This document shows positions 23,715-35,214 of a stretch of DNA of 64,000 nt, in pieces; the first letter of the stretch is position 1, and each line of letters opens with the position of its first letter. The notes beneath the pieces are model-generated. The model made no database searches. It worked only from the letters and a program-made list of their open reading frames with translations, and was not told the DNA's origin. The DNA is taken from the NCBI GenBank assembly GCA_002914845.1, contig JXTC01000017.1, positions 883,431 to 947,430 on the forward strand, given 5' to 3'. The position numbers and the translations under genes are program-made. Source of the stretch: Trema orientale (lineage: Eukaryota; Streptophyta; Magnoliopsida; Rosales; Cannabaceae).

Positions 23715-23834
23715 GTATATTAAGATTAATTTCAAATAATTAGTAACATTAATATTAAGCTTAATTGCAATTAGAAAAGTCATATTCATTTAAAAAAAAG
23801 AAAAAGAATAGTCATATATATTCTTGCAAATGCA

Positions 23835-24490
23835 ACTGTTCTAACTAATTAGTGCAATTCTTGTTTGAAAAAACAATAAAAGAAGCAGAAAAATGTTTTT
23901 ATATGAAATATTTTTTATTTAATTTTTCAATAAAAAATAATTATGTAACTGTTCTGAACAATTGCAACTATTGTCTGAAAAATAATAAAAGAAGCAGAAA
24001 CAAATATTTTATATGAAAATATTTTTCATTTATATCTCAATAAAAAATAATTATTCTGAAAAGTATATTCTTTCGGAAAAGGGTATTTTTCAAAATGTGT
24101 GTCTACCCAAACTGACACGAGTTAAACTGTTCTGAATAATTGCAAGTGATGTTTGAAAAACCAATAAAAGAAGCAAAAACAAATGTTTTTATTTAAAATT
24201 ATAAAAAGTCATATTCTTTTCGAAGGGTGTTTTTCAAAATGTGTATTCATCCAAACTAACACAAATTAAGTAAATGCAACTGTTCTATATAATTGCAACT
24301 ATTTTCTGAAAAAATTAACAAAAAGAAGCAGAAACAAATATTTTTATTTAAAACAATGTAAACTCATATTCTTCCAGGAAGGGTATTTTCAAAATGTGTG
24401 CCTATTCAAATTGACACAAATTATACAAATGCACTATTCTGAACAAATCTTTACAATTGTTGTCTGAAAAAACAATAAAAGAAGTAGAAG
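23835..24490. repeat. Tandem repeat, five units of about 113-178 bp
   Basis: Units start at the recurring 'actgttct..aa.aattgcaa' phrase at 23835, 23948, 24126, 24279 and 24433. They continue through 'tgtctgaaaaa.aataaaagaagcag' and, in the later units, 'atattcttt..gaagggtatttttcaaaatgtgt' and 'ccaaactgacac'. The first unit lacks the second half and the fifth is truncated. No gene lies inside. Confidence 0.8.
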
Positions 24491-24925
24491 TGAATTTCGA
24501 AGTCACTAATTTTCATTTTCCCTTCTCTTACAATTCCTAGAAAAACAGAATATTCTTTATTTTTCTTTTGTAAATTTTCAGTGTTGCTTAGTGCAAATTC
24601 ATCAAGGCTTGTCATATATTGAAAGCGGTTTGGTCGTGATACCCTACAAGCTACAAGCAATCTTTCTAAGAGGTGCCAAATAATGCATTTTTTCAAAAAA
24701 AAAAAAAAAAAAAAACCACATTAAGTACTTGTTTCTAGTCTCCGATTAACGATTGTCCAATAGTCAATACAAGTGATCATAACGGTGAGTGAAAACGCAA
24801 CTTTATAATAAAATTTATAAAATAAGCATTTTTTTTTTCAAAGGTTAGTTCAAAAACATGAGTAATATTCATCCCAATTGGAATAAACTAGTCACATGTT
24901 AAATTACCTTTATATGAGAATTATA

Positions 24926-25255
24926 TTATGTTTGGTACAAAAGGAAAGAATGAAAAAGTATAAAAGATGGAAAATGTGTAGAATGAAAGAGAAATAATCT
25001 TTCTTCTGCAGTTATTTGTCAAACAAAGAGAGTAAATAACACTAGTTTACTTTAAAATTACTATTTACTCATATATTACTATTTTAAAATTCAATGCCCA
25101 TGGGTAGAGTGTTAATTCAAAACCCTCATTAACTTGGAATAATTTTTCACTACGTTTTTTCAGTATAACATTTTGGTGGACTATAAGCATAATTTCTTTT
25201 AGCCTTATTTTATCTTCCATTCATTTGCCTTTCATACTTTTCTTCCCCTATTTCA
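24926..25255. mobile_element. Diverged MITE related to 40269-40679
   Basis: It begins TATGTTTGGTACAAAAGGAAAG and continues with 'gatggaaaatgtgtagaatg' and 'cactagtttactttaaaat'. Each phrase has a counterpart in the well-bounded element at 40269-40679. The right end (cctttcatacttttcttcccc) is eroded. This is an old copy of the same family. Confidence 0.45.
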
Positions 25256-26403
25256 CGTTTTGGAATACCTGTGAGCCATGTATGTGGAAAAAATTTTCTA
25301 CACATGTTAGGATAAATCGATAATTTGAGTCTGTTTGGTTGGTATGGGGGAAAAAAGATATAGATGGAAGTGGAGGTTTATGGGATTAATGGATATATTT
25401 GGGGTAAAGTGATTGTTTGGTAGAAAGGATTTTGAGAAGAAAAGGGTAGACAATAAATGTCTACTTATTAATTTAACAAAATTTCAAACTTAATCATCCA
25501 CGTGTAAGTCCTAAGTAGGAATTCATTAAATCGTCTATATCTAAGTTCTTATCTCTTATTTACCATTTGGTCCACCTTTTTTTTTTTGATAATAAAGAGG
25601 ACAGATGAGATCCCGGTGGTGGGTCACTTCTCAGAGCCACCCCCATTCGGTTGGTCCACCTTAACTGTCAATAACAAATAAGGAACATGTAGAAAAATAA
25701 GGGAAATAGACCTGAATAATACTCTTTTAAGATGAGATAATTTTTTTAGGACTTCTTTTAGAAAATGATCTTTTATAATACTATTTATTGCTGTAGGTAG
25801 TAAATTAATCAAAAATTCATCTACAAAGAGAAGAGAGGAGAGAGAATGTTGGATAACAAAACAAAACCCATATTTTTCGAAGAAAATTGCTTGTAATTCG
25901 AGAGTTTTGGGCATTTTAACTTTTACAAACTTCATTTTCATATTTTACTTAATTTTTTTCCTTCCAATTCTGCACCATTTTCACCAAGAAAAGATAGTGT
26001 TTTTTTTTTTCCTTCTTTAAACTTATTTTTGATTCTGGTTATTAGTTTTAATTTCTAAATATATAATTTTAAATCCTAAAAGGTATTATTGTAAGTTTAT
26101 AAGTCAAAATTAGTGGTTGACTTAAAAATAGTATATATATGTAAAAAATTTAAAATGTAAAGATCAATATTGATTATAAATTTATAATCAAAACTCAGTG
26201 TATAAATCGAACAACTAATCAAAATGCATGGTAAAAAAAATTTAATTATCTCTTCATAAATTTAAGATATTATTTTCAGTAATTTTAACTCTGAATTTGA
26301 CTATATCATATAGATCAAGTGAAATTTGATATAAAAATATAAATATTAATTTTTATTTGATATTAGTAAAAAAGTGTGAGTTTTTTGTTTTTTTGTTTTT
26401 GGC

Positions 26404-26577
26404 AAGGGCGCGTCTACAGTAGGGGCGCTCCTACGTAGGACCCTGTCTATTCACCGTTGGATGAGAATCTGTATATAAATAGATTCTCTGCGGATTCCCG
26501 TTATTCCCACAGATTCTCATCCAACGATAATTAAAGCATGACCCTACGTAGGACGCTCCTACCGTAGCCGTTCCCTT
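26404..26577. mobile_element. Hairpin MITE upstream of VAD1
   Basis: The two ends form a long imperfect inverted repeat of about 65 bp each. GTAGGGGCGCTCCTACGTAGG on the left faces CCTACGTAGGACGCTCCTAC on the right, followed inwards by CGTTGGATGAGAATCTGT and its complement. TTTTGGCA occurs at 26397-26404 and again at 26582-26589, a possible 8-bp target duplication if about 5 bp belong to the right end. It lies about 415 bp upstream of the VAD1 start codon. Confidence 0.75.
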
Positions 26578-26788
26578 TCCGTTTTGGCAAAAATGCAAAA
26601 CATGATTGTTTTTCAATCGTCAAAATGGTACCATCAAAGGTCTATTTCCCGGGAAATAATGACATATTTATTACAAGAAGAAATGTGACTGGCCACGTGT
26701 CAAAAAAGGTCAACGTAGATGACTAAAGGAGTCGTAAAAAGGCTCCCCGTTTTCCGTCGGTTCCAGCAGTGACCAAGACTGCGACTCT

Positions 26789-26862
26789 CAACAAACAAAC
26801 AAACAAACAAACAAACCCAACCAACCGACGATCTCTTCTTCTCTTCTCTTCTCTTCTCTTCC
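26789..26862. repeat. (AAAC)n and (CTTCT)n microsatellites in VAD1 leader
   Basis: About seven AAAC units are followed by CTTCT/TCTCT pentamer-like runs. The position, 130-200 bp before the VAD1 ATG, suggests promoter or 5' UTR. Confidence 0.7.
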
Positions 26863-26991
26863 CTTCTGTCAAAAAACCGCACAACCCAACCCAACCCAAC
26901 CACAACCACCGTCACCGTCTCCGTCTCCCCTCCTCCTCTTCCTCTCTCTACCCAAAACCCTAATTTTCTCTCTCTAACTCCCTCCCTCTCT

Positions 26992-29900
26992 ATGGCTGTG
27001 GCCTCCGCCACCTCCGAGATCATCAAAGAGCCGCCTCAGTCGGCTTCAATGGAGCCTTCGCCGTCCAGGTTGTCCTCCGACGCCGCCTGCGACTCGTCGT
27101 TCTCGCCTGCACTCTCCTCCCCCACCTCCTCCGCCGCCGCCACCCCTGATCGCGACGATATTCAGGTCATTTGGTAATTCATTCTTTTTTTTTTTTTGGG
27201 GGTCTAATTTTGGGGCCATATTTCCCCTAATTGAGGTCCAAATTCTTGCTTTTTCCTATGTTAATTGTATATGTCTGAATCGTTTTCTTCAATTGTTGAA
27301 GACTGGATTTTTTTTTTTTGACTTCTTACACTTGTGTACTCATTACTTAATATTACTGATTATGAAGCATAATTTAGGAATAATTTTTCTGAAGATGGAG
27401 AAAATTGAACATTTCCTTTTTCTTGCTCGCTTAGTGGATCACTTGTTAGCTTAGGATTTTTCTTATTGATTGGTTATATATATAGGTATGTATATACATA
27501 TAATGTGTGTTATATATGATTTTAAAAGTTTCTTTGCTTTTATTTCAGTCTGCAACAATATTAAGAAGCGAAGAGTATCGCCAGTTGTTTCGTCTTCCGC
27601 CCGAGGAAGTGAGTACTCTTATTGGAATTTTTGGTTACTGTTCAAGGATAGTTTTAAAGTTGGCCTCATTGTAATTTTTCTTGTATAGGTTCTTGTTGAA
27701 GATTTCAATTGTGCATTCCAGGAGAACATACTTATTCAGGTATATTCCACTATATGATGATTTGGTACTATTGGAATTTTTTTTCCCCCTTATTTTCGTA
27801 TTTTATAGCATTTACATTCCGCTTGATGAAGAAAGAGTACTAGCAAATATTCTACTTTTCCTTTCCTAACTCTGTTTATATTTGTCTGTTGTAGGGTCAT
27901 ATGTACCTGTTTGTCCACTATATTTGTTTTTACTCTAACATATTCGGGTTTGAAACAAAGGTATGGTGATGAACTCGGTTTTTCAGTTAACTCTGCAATT
28001 GTCTTAAAATTAACTACCATTTATTTCTCTTTATCTATTTACTTGGAATTATTACGGTCTTAGTTATTTGGAGTTAGAATTCGGACTAATCAAATATGTG
28101 ATTGAACATTAAAAATCAATTAATCAAATTTCTATGTTGGTTTTTTCAAGATTTTCTGAATTGCCTTATATATGGGCTCTGTTGATGCCCTATAATGTGG
28201 TGCTGCAGGTGCGTGTACACAGAGAGAACTAAAGAAAACTGCTATGGAATAATGTATCAAACAGACAAGAGACGAGAATAGGAAAACTCTAGAAATTCAA
28301 AACCAGGAATGAATAAAGTGAACTAAGTATTAACGAAACTAAATAATACAAAAATTGAAAAACTCTAGAAATTCAAAATCAAGAAAGTATTTAGGAAACT
28401 AAATAAATTAGGAAGCTTCTTCTTGGTCAATCACATATTCTGGGTCATAATGTTTTGGCATTTTACACTGCCATGGTTTATTTATATACTAATGCAGTCA
28501 AAAAGTGGATTATACTTGGTTTTGATTCTTGAGAATCTTGTGTTCATGCTTCAGAAAATAATCCCATTCCAAGAAGTCACAAGTGTACGAAGAGCGAAGA
28601 CAGCAGGGATATTCCCAAATGCTATAGAAATTTTTGCTGGGGCCAAGAAGGTTGTGCTCTTGTTTTGATTATTATTTCCTCTCTTTGACTTGTGCCACAG
28701 CCTTCATTTTGCGTATATTTGTTTAAATTTTTTATTCTATTATCATCTTAGATGTCTTACTCCAGATATTGATTTGGCAGTACTTTTTTGCATCCTTTCT
28801 CTCTCGTGACGAAGCCTTCAAGCTCATTAATGATGGATGGTTGCAACATAGTAATGGTGCTAAAGCAGTTACAGATCAGCAGGTGCTTCATCATGTTGAG
28901 CTAAAATAAATGTCTGCTTTTCAGTTTTTCACATTGTGATTTCTCAGTACAACTAAGTTTGTATACTCTTTTAACCTTCGACTTCTGTTCTTGCTCATTT
29001 TTTCAGCACTAATTTTTGGGAGATGATATATGGATTAACAGTGAAATGAAATTAAACCAATAAATTTACCTTAGGAATTCTTTTTCGCTAGATAGCATGT
29101 TATTCTGGGCTTCCTTGTGGATTTATGGATAAAGAATTTAGGGACACTTTTCTGTTTTATTTTTAGGAATTGGAAAAGATAACGTGCCAGAAGTTGTTTG
29201 TACCTTTTCGCTTTTGGTTAGACTTTACAGGATTTTTTCGCCCCTTGACTTTTTGCTTTTCATTTATAGAAACTAAAAAGTCAAAATTTAGCAAGCATTG
29301 TCAAGCAAAACATTACCATGTGTTCAAATATTATCAGGATTCAACTTCTGTGACCAGCAGCATAGAGAATGGGCTTGCCATCGAGAAAGTCAATAGCTTC
29401 AAACAATCAATTGATGAAGTGGATTCCACTGATAGGTATATTCACGAGAAAAGAATCAAGTTGTCCTTTCTCTTAAGAGAAAAATTAATGGTAATGCATT
29501 AATGTTATTGTCTGATCTGAGCTAGGAAGATGGACATTCCTATTCCACAAGATTCTGAGGTTCCTCTGAATGTTGAAGTTGGCACTGTGTTGACAACAGT
29601 TGCAGAGCTCCAAGATATTGTGGAAGAGGATATTTTACCAGTCTTGGAAACTAAGTCCTCATCTTCAAGCACGGCTTTGATGTGGAAGCCAGAGAATTAT
29701 GATGCCCCCAAGAGTGAGTTTAGTCTAGATTTTGTAATTTTATCATGATTACTATTGCTTCCCTCCCTGCCCTTAACTTAGTAACCTTGAGCATCCTAAT
29801 CCAAAACACTATCCCAAGAACTTGTCCTTGTATCATGACTTGAATGTCTGGAACGTTGTCCATCTTAATGTCAATTTGATGTATAATGTACTATCTATTG

Positions 29901-32900
29901 CAGAGTACAAATAATTCTATAAGATGCTGTTTGAGTAATCGTGAAGCTTGTACATTTGTCAAACTTATATTGATTCTCATATAGGGGAATCATGAGCTTC
30001 CGGATCTTGACTTTCTTGGTTGGTGTCAGTCAACTCAGATCAGAGAAGATCATGAGTTCAAAATTTGCTAATCACATATACATTCAGCTTTAAGTGTTGA
30101 AGCTGCATGTATATTGAGGGGGACATCATCCTTTTTTCCGCTAATAATTTAAGAATATAATTAGGGAACCCATGTTGTTTTCATAATTCTAGCTTATCGG
30201 CTGAATATTTGCGCCTTCTTCTTTTTTTTTTTTTTTTCCTCTCTTTTGTGGGTGATGCAGTAGCAGAAGGTTATACAATGGTTGCAGAATCACAATTTCC
30301 GGTAGTGTTCCTTTTCATTAGTGCCATTAAGTTTAATATTAATTTTAACCAGTTTATGATGATTACATTTTCAATTTTCTGGATGCAGATAAAAGTAGAA
30401 GACTTTTTTAATTACTTCTTTTCAGACAATGCAGCTAATTTTGTTGAAGCATTTCATTATAACTGTGGAGACAAAGGTAGGAAGCTTGTAACAGAATAAT
30501 TTTAATACCATTTCCTTGTGTTGTTCTTGCTGCGAAAATATTACACTTGATTTGATTTGCTTTGGTTGTGTGATTTTCTTGTACTTCTCAGAGTTTAAAT
30601 GCAATTCATGGTATCCCCATGACAAGTTTGGGCATGCTCGTGATGTGTCATTTCAGCATCCAATAAAAATATACTTTGGTATGGTTCGTGCATCTTTCAT
30701 TGTTATATTATAAGTCAATGCAGGGGCCTAAAGTGTCTTAGTTTGTTTTATGTTGATTTTTGATGCTGTTAAGGTGCAAAATTTGGTGGCTGTCAGGAAA
30801 CCCAAAAATTTCGGCTTTATAAAAACAGGTACTAGTTTATTAGCATAGCACGTGGTTTAAGAATAACTTGAATTCATTTTCATTTATTATCTTTTAGTGT
30901 TCACTTTTACTACTTATCTACTATTGTAGTTAGAGATTGATAATTGCTTCTGTTGGCCTTATCACATGTATTTCACTTATGTTTAATAGATGCATATAGC
31001 TTCACCATTTCTCAATATATTTTTCAATTATATAATTCTATAGCAATCCTACAAAAAGGATGCCTGAGTTCCGTTTTTAAGTTTGTTCATTCTTGATGTA
31101 TTTTCTTCACGAAGTCTTGTCCTCTTGGCTCTTGCTTTGTACTTTTCTTATTTTTAATAAAATTTCTGTTGTTTTGTCAAAGAAAAAAAATTACTTCGAC
31201 AAAAAGATAAAAAAATGTTTTGTCAAAGGGGAAAATATTCGTTCCGAGTACAATTGAGTAATTGATTGACCTGTGGATATAATTAACCATTTTAAATAAC
31301 CATATTTGTGATACTTATATGCGAAAGACATTGGTTATTTATGCTCCATGGGATTGTATTATCCTTTTTAGTTTTTATATCTGCCAACATTCTGCCAGTT
31401 GGCACCACTGTTTTAGCTGCTAGCTGGTGTAGCTGATGACACCAATTATTTGTAATAAAAAGGAGTGTGTTGACTTTCGAGTTTTGTTCATAATTGTGAT
31501 TCCTGTAGCATGTTATAAAGTTTACAGTAATTGATTTCAACTGGATGTAACTGCACTATTTAAAAATGGACTTGAATCATGACGAGTGAGCTATCCTTTT
31601 TTCTTGGAAGCTAAATGTTAAAGGTTGAGTTTGTCCATCTGTCCGGATCTATGCCCCGATGTGGAGTGGTAGATTATGAAAATCAATTTTAGCCACCTTC
31701 CATCAACTTAAGCTCTCTGGATCAATGGTTCCTTAATAATGAATAATGGTTGTAAAGAAAGTGAAACAAGAGTGACAATGCTATCTCATAATAGCTTTAT
31801 CCTGCCTGCTTTGCAGTTGAATGTCATGAAATGTTTCCTTCATTTTTTATTCTTGCATCTACTTTATTATGATGGGAAATTTAGCCTCAACTATTTGACA
31901 GTGATTTCGGTTTTCTTGAGAGTGATCTTGTAGATTGTAACTTTTTGGTTTTCTTTAACATATTCACTTTGGATTTGCAGTCATTTGGTTATCGAGACGT
32001 CTCAAGAAGTCAGTGATGTGCCTTACGGAGATTATTTTCGTGTTGAGGTAGAGGCAATTTATATCATATGGTGGGCCTAAAACTACCTGCATACATATTA
32101 CATAACCTATTGACCAGACAATTCTGACAAAATAAGGAGACACATCATAATATTGCTTCAAATTCAAATAATTCTATTGTTTTTGTTATCAAAGCAGAGA
32201 GCAATAATATTTTTCCTACTTGATCTCCATATAATGAGGCCGGTTCTTTCTTTGTAAATGATGAACGGATTTCAGTTTGTGATCAGTGGGTACATATTTT
32301 AACTCTGGTATTAGAAGATTCGATAATCTGAATATGATAGAACAAACATAGGATTCACTTAGCAACATTTTGTTTCATAAGATACATTTACGGGAGCTTG
32401 AATCCTGGACCACTCACTCACACTCACCCACCCAACCACTTGAGCTAGCCCCGAGTGGCTACTCGGCAAACATGTACTGCATGTTCAATCATTAATCTTG
32501 GTTAATGTTACTTGTTGAACTTTTTCCTTTCCAGGGAAAAAAAAGAAAGAAGAAAACATATATATTGAGCTTTTTTCTTTCCAAATGATTCTTTATTGGT
32601 ATTCTCACGAGTGTGTGTTTCTTTTTCCACTTTAACATAGCTTACTGTCAAGATAACTTGGTTCTCATCCATTTATCCTGCATCTAATCAGGGGCTCTGG
32701 GACGTGGAGAGAGATGCTGATGAATCAAAAGAATGCTGCTTTTTACGGGTGTACGTGAATGTTGCATTTTCAAGGAGAACTCTTTTTAAAGGTCTTCTTC
32801 TACCTGTAATTATATATTGATGCACATATACGAACTTTTTGTTTTGATGGTTTACTTGCTATTTTATGAATTTGAAATCAATTATTGTGTTGTGGGTCTT

Positions 32901-35068
32901 GTTAGTTTGCTGCATTGTTGGTCATTTGGTTGACATTTAGGAAATTGGAGCTGTTTGTATGAACTACCCAAACATTGTGTTCTTCTAGCGTGTCCTGAAG
33001 TTTTACATATAAGGAAGGAGATACTCCATTTCATGAAAAGCACATAGATCAAAATAAAACTTACTTTGGTTGAATCCAATGGAATTTCAAGTACTTTTGA
33101 GATAATGAACGGCTAAAATTCTGAAAAAATTAATAATTTCCTCAGTCTAATTAATAATTTAATGCAGTTGCTTACTTTTTAATCCATAAGTTGCGATATG
33201 GCGGTTTAGTGTTGAGACAGCCATATTTTTTTTCCTTCTTCGGGGGCCAGTAACTTTCCCTTTCAAATTCTTGTACTGAAAAGGACAACCTCATTAAAAT
33301 AATTGTAAAGTCAACCAATAACCATAATTATTAGTCTCTAAGCACAGGACCTGACCTGACTTGGATGTGTGTAAGGATAATTTTGCACTTTAACAGCTGC
33401 TTGAGTGTTGAGACAGCAAGTTTCCGCGTCTTGTCTTGCTGCATGTTGCATATGCCTTGAGAATTCTTATAATGAAATGCATTAGCGTCTCTAATCTTTT
33501 CAGTTTTTGTATGCATACTCCTACTTTTGCTGCATCACAAAATCTTGATATTAGAAATTTCTTGGGTTCATTTGATATCAAGTGGGTGTTTGTGATTACA
33601 GGCAAGATTGTGCAGTCTACTTTGGAAGAATGTCGAGAAGCTTATGCAACGTGGATAAGCATGGTATCTTTTATTTTTATTTGTCTTTCTGTCTTCATCT
33701 TATAATTTGTCTAATGCATGTTGAATTGTTAATTTGTGATATGACTCATGTTAATTTAATGGATGTATAATTGTTGATTCTTTCAGGCGCATGAATTGTT
33801 AAAGAAGAAGAACCTCGAAAAACAAAAAGGTTAGATGGTATACACTTGCTTAGTTGGATGAGTTCCTTGGTGCATGATTTTTTTTTTTTTTGGCAATGGA
33901 AATGATGAACCTGCTTATTCTGAAAAATCATGTCATTCCTTCTGTAAAGCAAGGTGATGCATACAACTTCGTGTTTTAATATTTACTTTGTCCTTGTTTC
34001 ATTGGCAGACGAATGTCCTGTGGCTCCTGTTGCTTCAAATGGTGAAATACACTCCGAGAGAGAAGCAAAAGATGCGGAATCATCAGAGAGGATATATGAG
34101 TCAAGTGAACGTTTGAGAGAACAGAAGATTTCGGATTCTGTGGGTGTTAACCACCGAGTCAGCAGTCTATTTCAAGGAAAGTTGGGTGACGCTTCCTCTG
34201 TATTATTGTGGTTCAGAGAATTTATGACAAGACTCTACTCATATATGAAAAGTCAAGGCAACCTTTCCCTGGTTGTGGTCATCATTTTTTTCGTGATTCT
34301 CCTAATGCAGGTATGATTGGTAAATTTTCTAGTAGTTCATTTTAAGGTGAGCTCAATTAAGTAGTTCTATCCTAGTTATTATTTGACTAATATGATATCA
34401 ACAAAAGTTTGCTTTGGAAAATGTGGGATTTTCATGTTGCAAACCCAAAAAAAGAGTACGTAGTCTTGTTATTTTTTGTCTTTTCCTTTTGATTCTAGTT
34501 GAGTTTGAGACAGAGCTGCCCCCCCCTCCTCTCTCTCTCCTCCCTCCTCCCTCCTCTCCAATTTTTTTTTTCACCTGTTTGTTTACTTTGAAATATGCTA
34601 CTGGCTTAATTAAAATGTTTGTCTACTTGACGATGATTAAAATGGTAAGTCAAAAAATATTTTCCTTTCATGGCTAAATGAGCTCCTTTCGTTTGCTCTT
34701 TGTCGATTATGTTCATAAACTTGTTCGAACATCCTGCATTTACATCGTCATGTGTAATTTTTAACTTTTTATTAGCTCAATTTACATTTTTATTTTATTT
34801 ATATATATATTTTTTTCAGTTGAGCATACTTGCGCTTCTTGCAAGACCCCAACACATCCATGTACACTCACCAGCAGACTACATGATGGGCATAGACAGC
34901 GAAGGGGGAAGAAGATCATCTGAAGCCGTGATTTGGTTAGAGAAGCGCATTCACCATCTTAAAGATGAGATGTACATGGTTGAGGCTCGGCTTGAGCGGA
35001 TGCGGCATGAGCATGCTCTTTTGAAAGCTCAACTTGAAAATTTAAAGCCTTCTAGTAAGCGTAGATAA
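26992..35068 (+). CDS. VAD1: VAD1-type GRAM-VASt domain membrane protein
   Basis: Arabidopsis VAD1 restrains cell death spreading along the vasculature; GRAM-VASt proteins bind membrane lipids and are related to yeast Lam/animal Aster sterol transporters at membrane contacts. Eighteen exons read in frame with GT-AG introns: 26992-27165, 27549-27608, 27689-27739, 27895-27960, 28555-28650, 28781-28882, 29338-29435, 29526-29713, 30261-30301, 30389-30476, 30592-30678, 30774-30828, 31981-32047, 32692-32791, 33602-33663, 33787-33829, 34009-34310, 34820-35068. Total 1,929 nt, 642 aa. Ser/Pro-rich N-terminus (1-60); GRAM domain about 66-174 (LFRLPPEE, HYICFYSNIFG, RAKTAGIFPNAIEI); VASt about 280-448 (VEDFFNYFFSD, EGLWDVERD); one membrane span about 545-568; C-terminal coiled coil about 588-630. 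ATG sits in a GC-rich first exon. A SINE lies in intron 13. Confidence 0.95.
32395..32470 (-). mobile_element. tRNA-derived SINE fragment in VAD1 intron 13
   Basis: On the minus strand a pol III A box (TAGCTCAAGTGG, about 32434-32445) precedes a B box (GGATTCAAGCTCC, about 32397-32409) at tRNA-like spacing, with a GTGGGTGAGTGTGAGTGAG stretch between. This layout is that of the 5' head of a plant SINE. The body is not clearly delimited. The insertion is antisense to VAD1. Confidence 0.65.
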
Positions 35069-35214
35069 CATGTAGTTGTATATCTGTCTCATTCTTCGTG
35101 TTGATAAACGTATATGCTCTTTTTCTTTTCCTTTTATTTATTTTTTCATTGTCCTTGTGATTTTGTAATTTAAGGTGCTATTCAATGTCTCTGCAAAAGG
35201 ACAGAGATAAATCG
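35069..35214. other. VAD1 3' flank
   Basis: This is presumably the 3' UTR, T-rich. A polyadenylation site cannot be fixed from sequence alone. Confidence 0.5.

Noticed and set aside
25575..25665. GC-richer patch after a T tract, resembling a SINE or MITE end
   Set aside because: No A/B boxes at correct spacing and no inverted partner found.
26700..27026. 108-codon minus-strand frame over the VAD1 leader
   Set aside because: It is created by the CT/AAAC-rich leader and first exon of VAD1 read in reverse; composition is repetitive with no motif.
31080..31240. Possible LINE tail in VAD1 intron 12 (TTTTGTCAAAG repeated, A-rich)
   Set aside because: Two short TTTTGTCAAAG words and an A tract are not enough to call an element.
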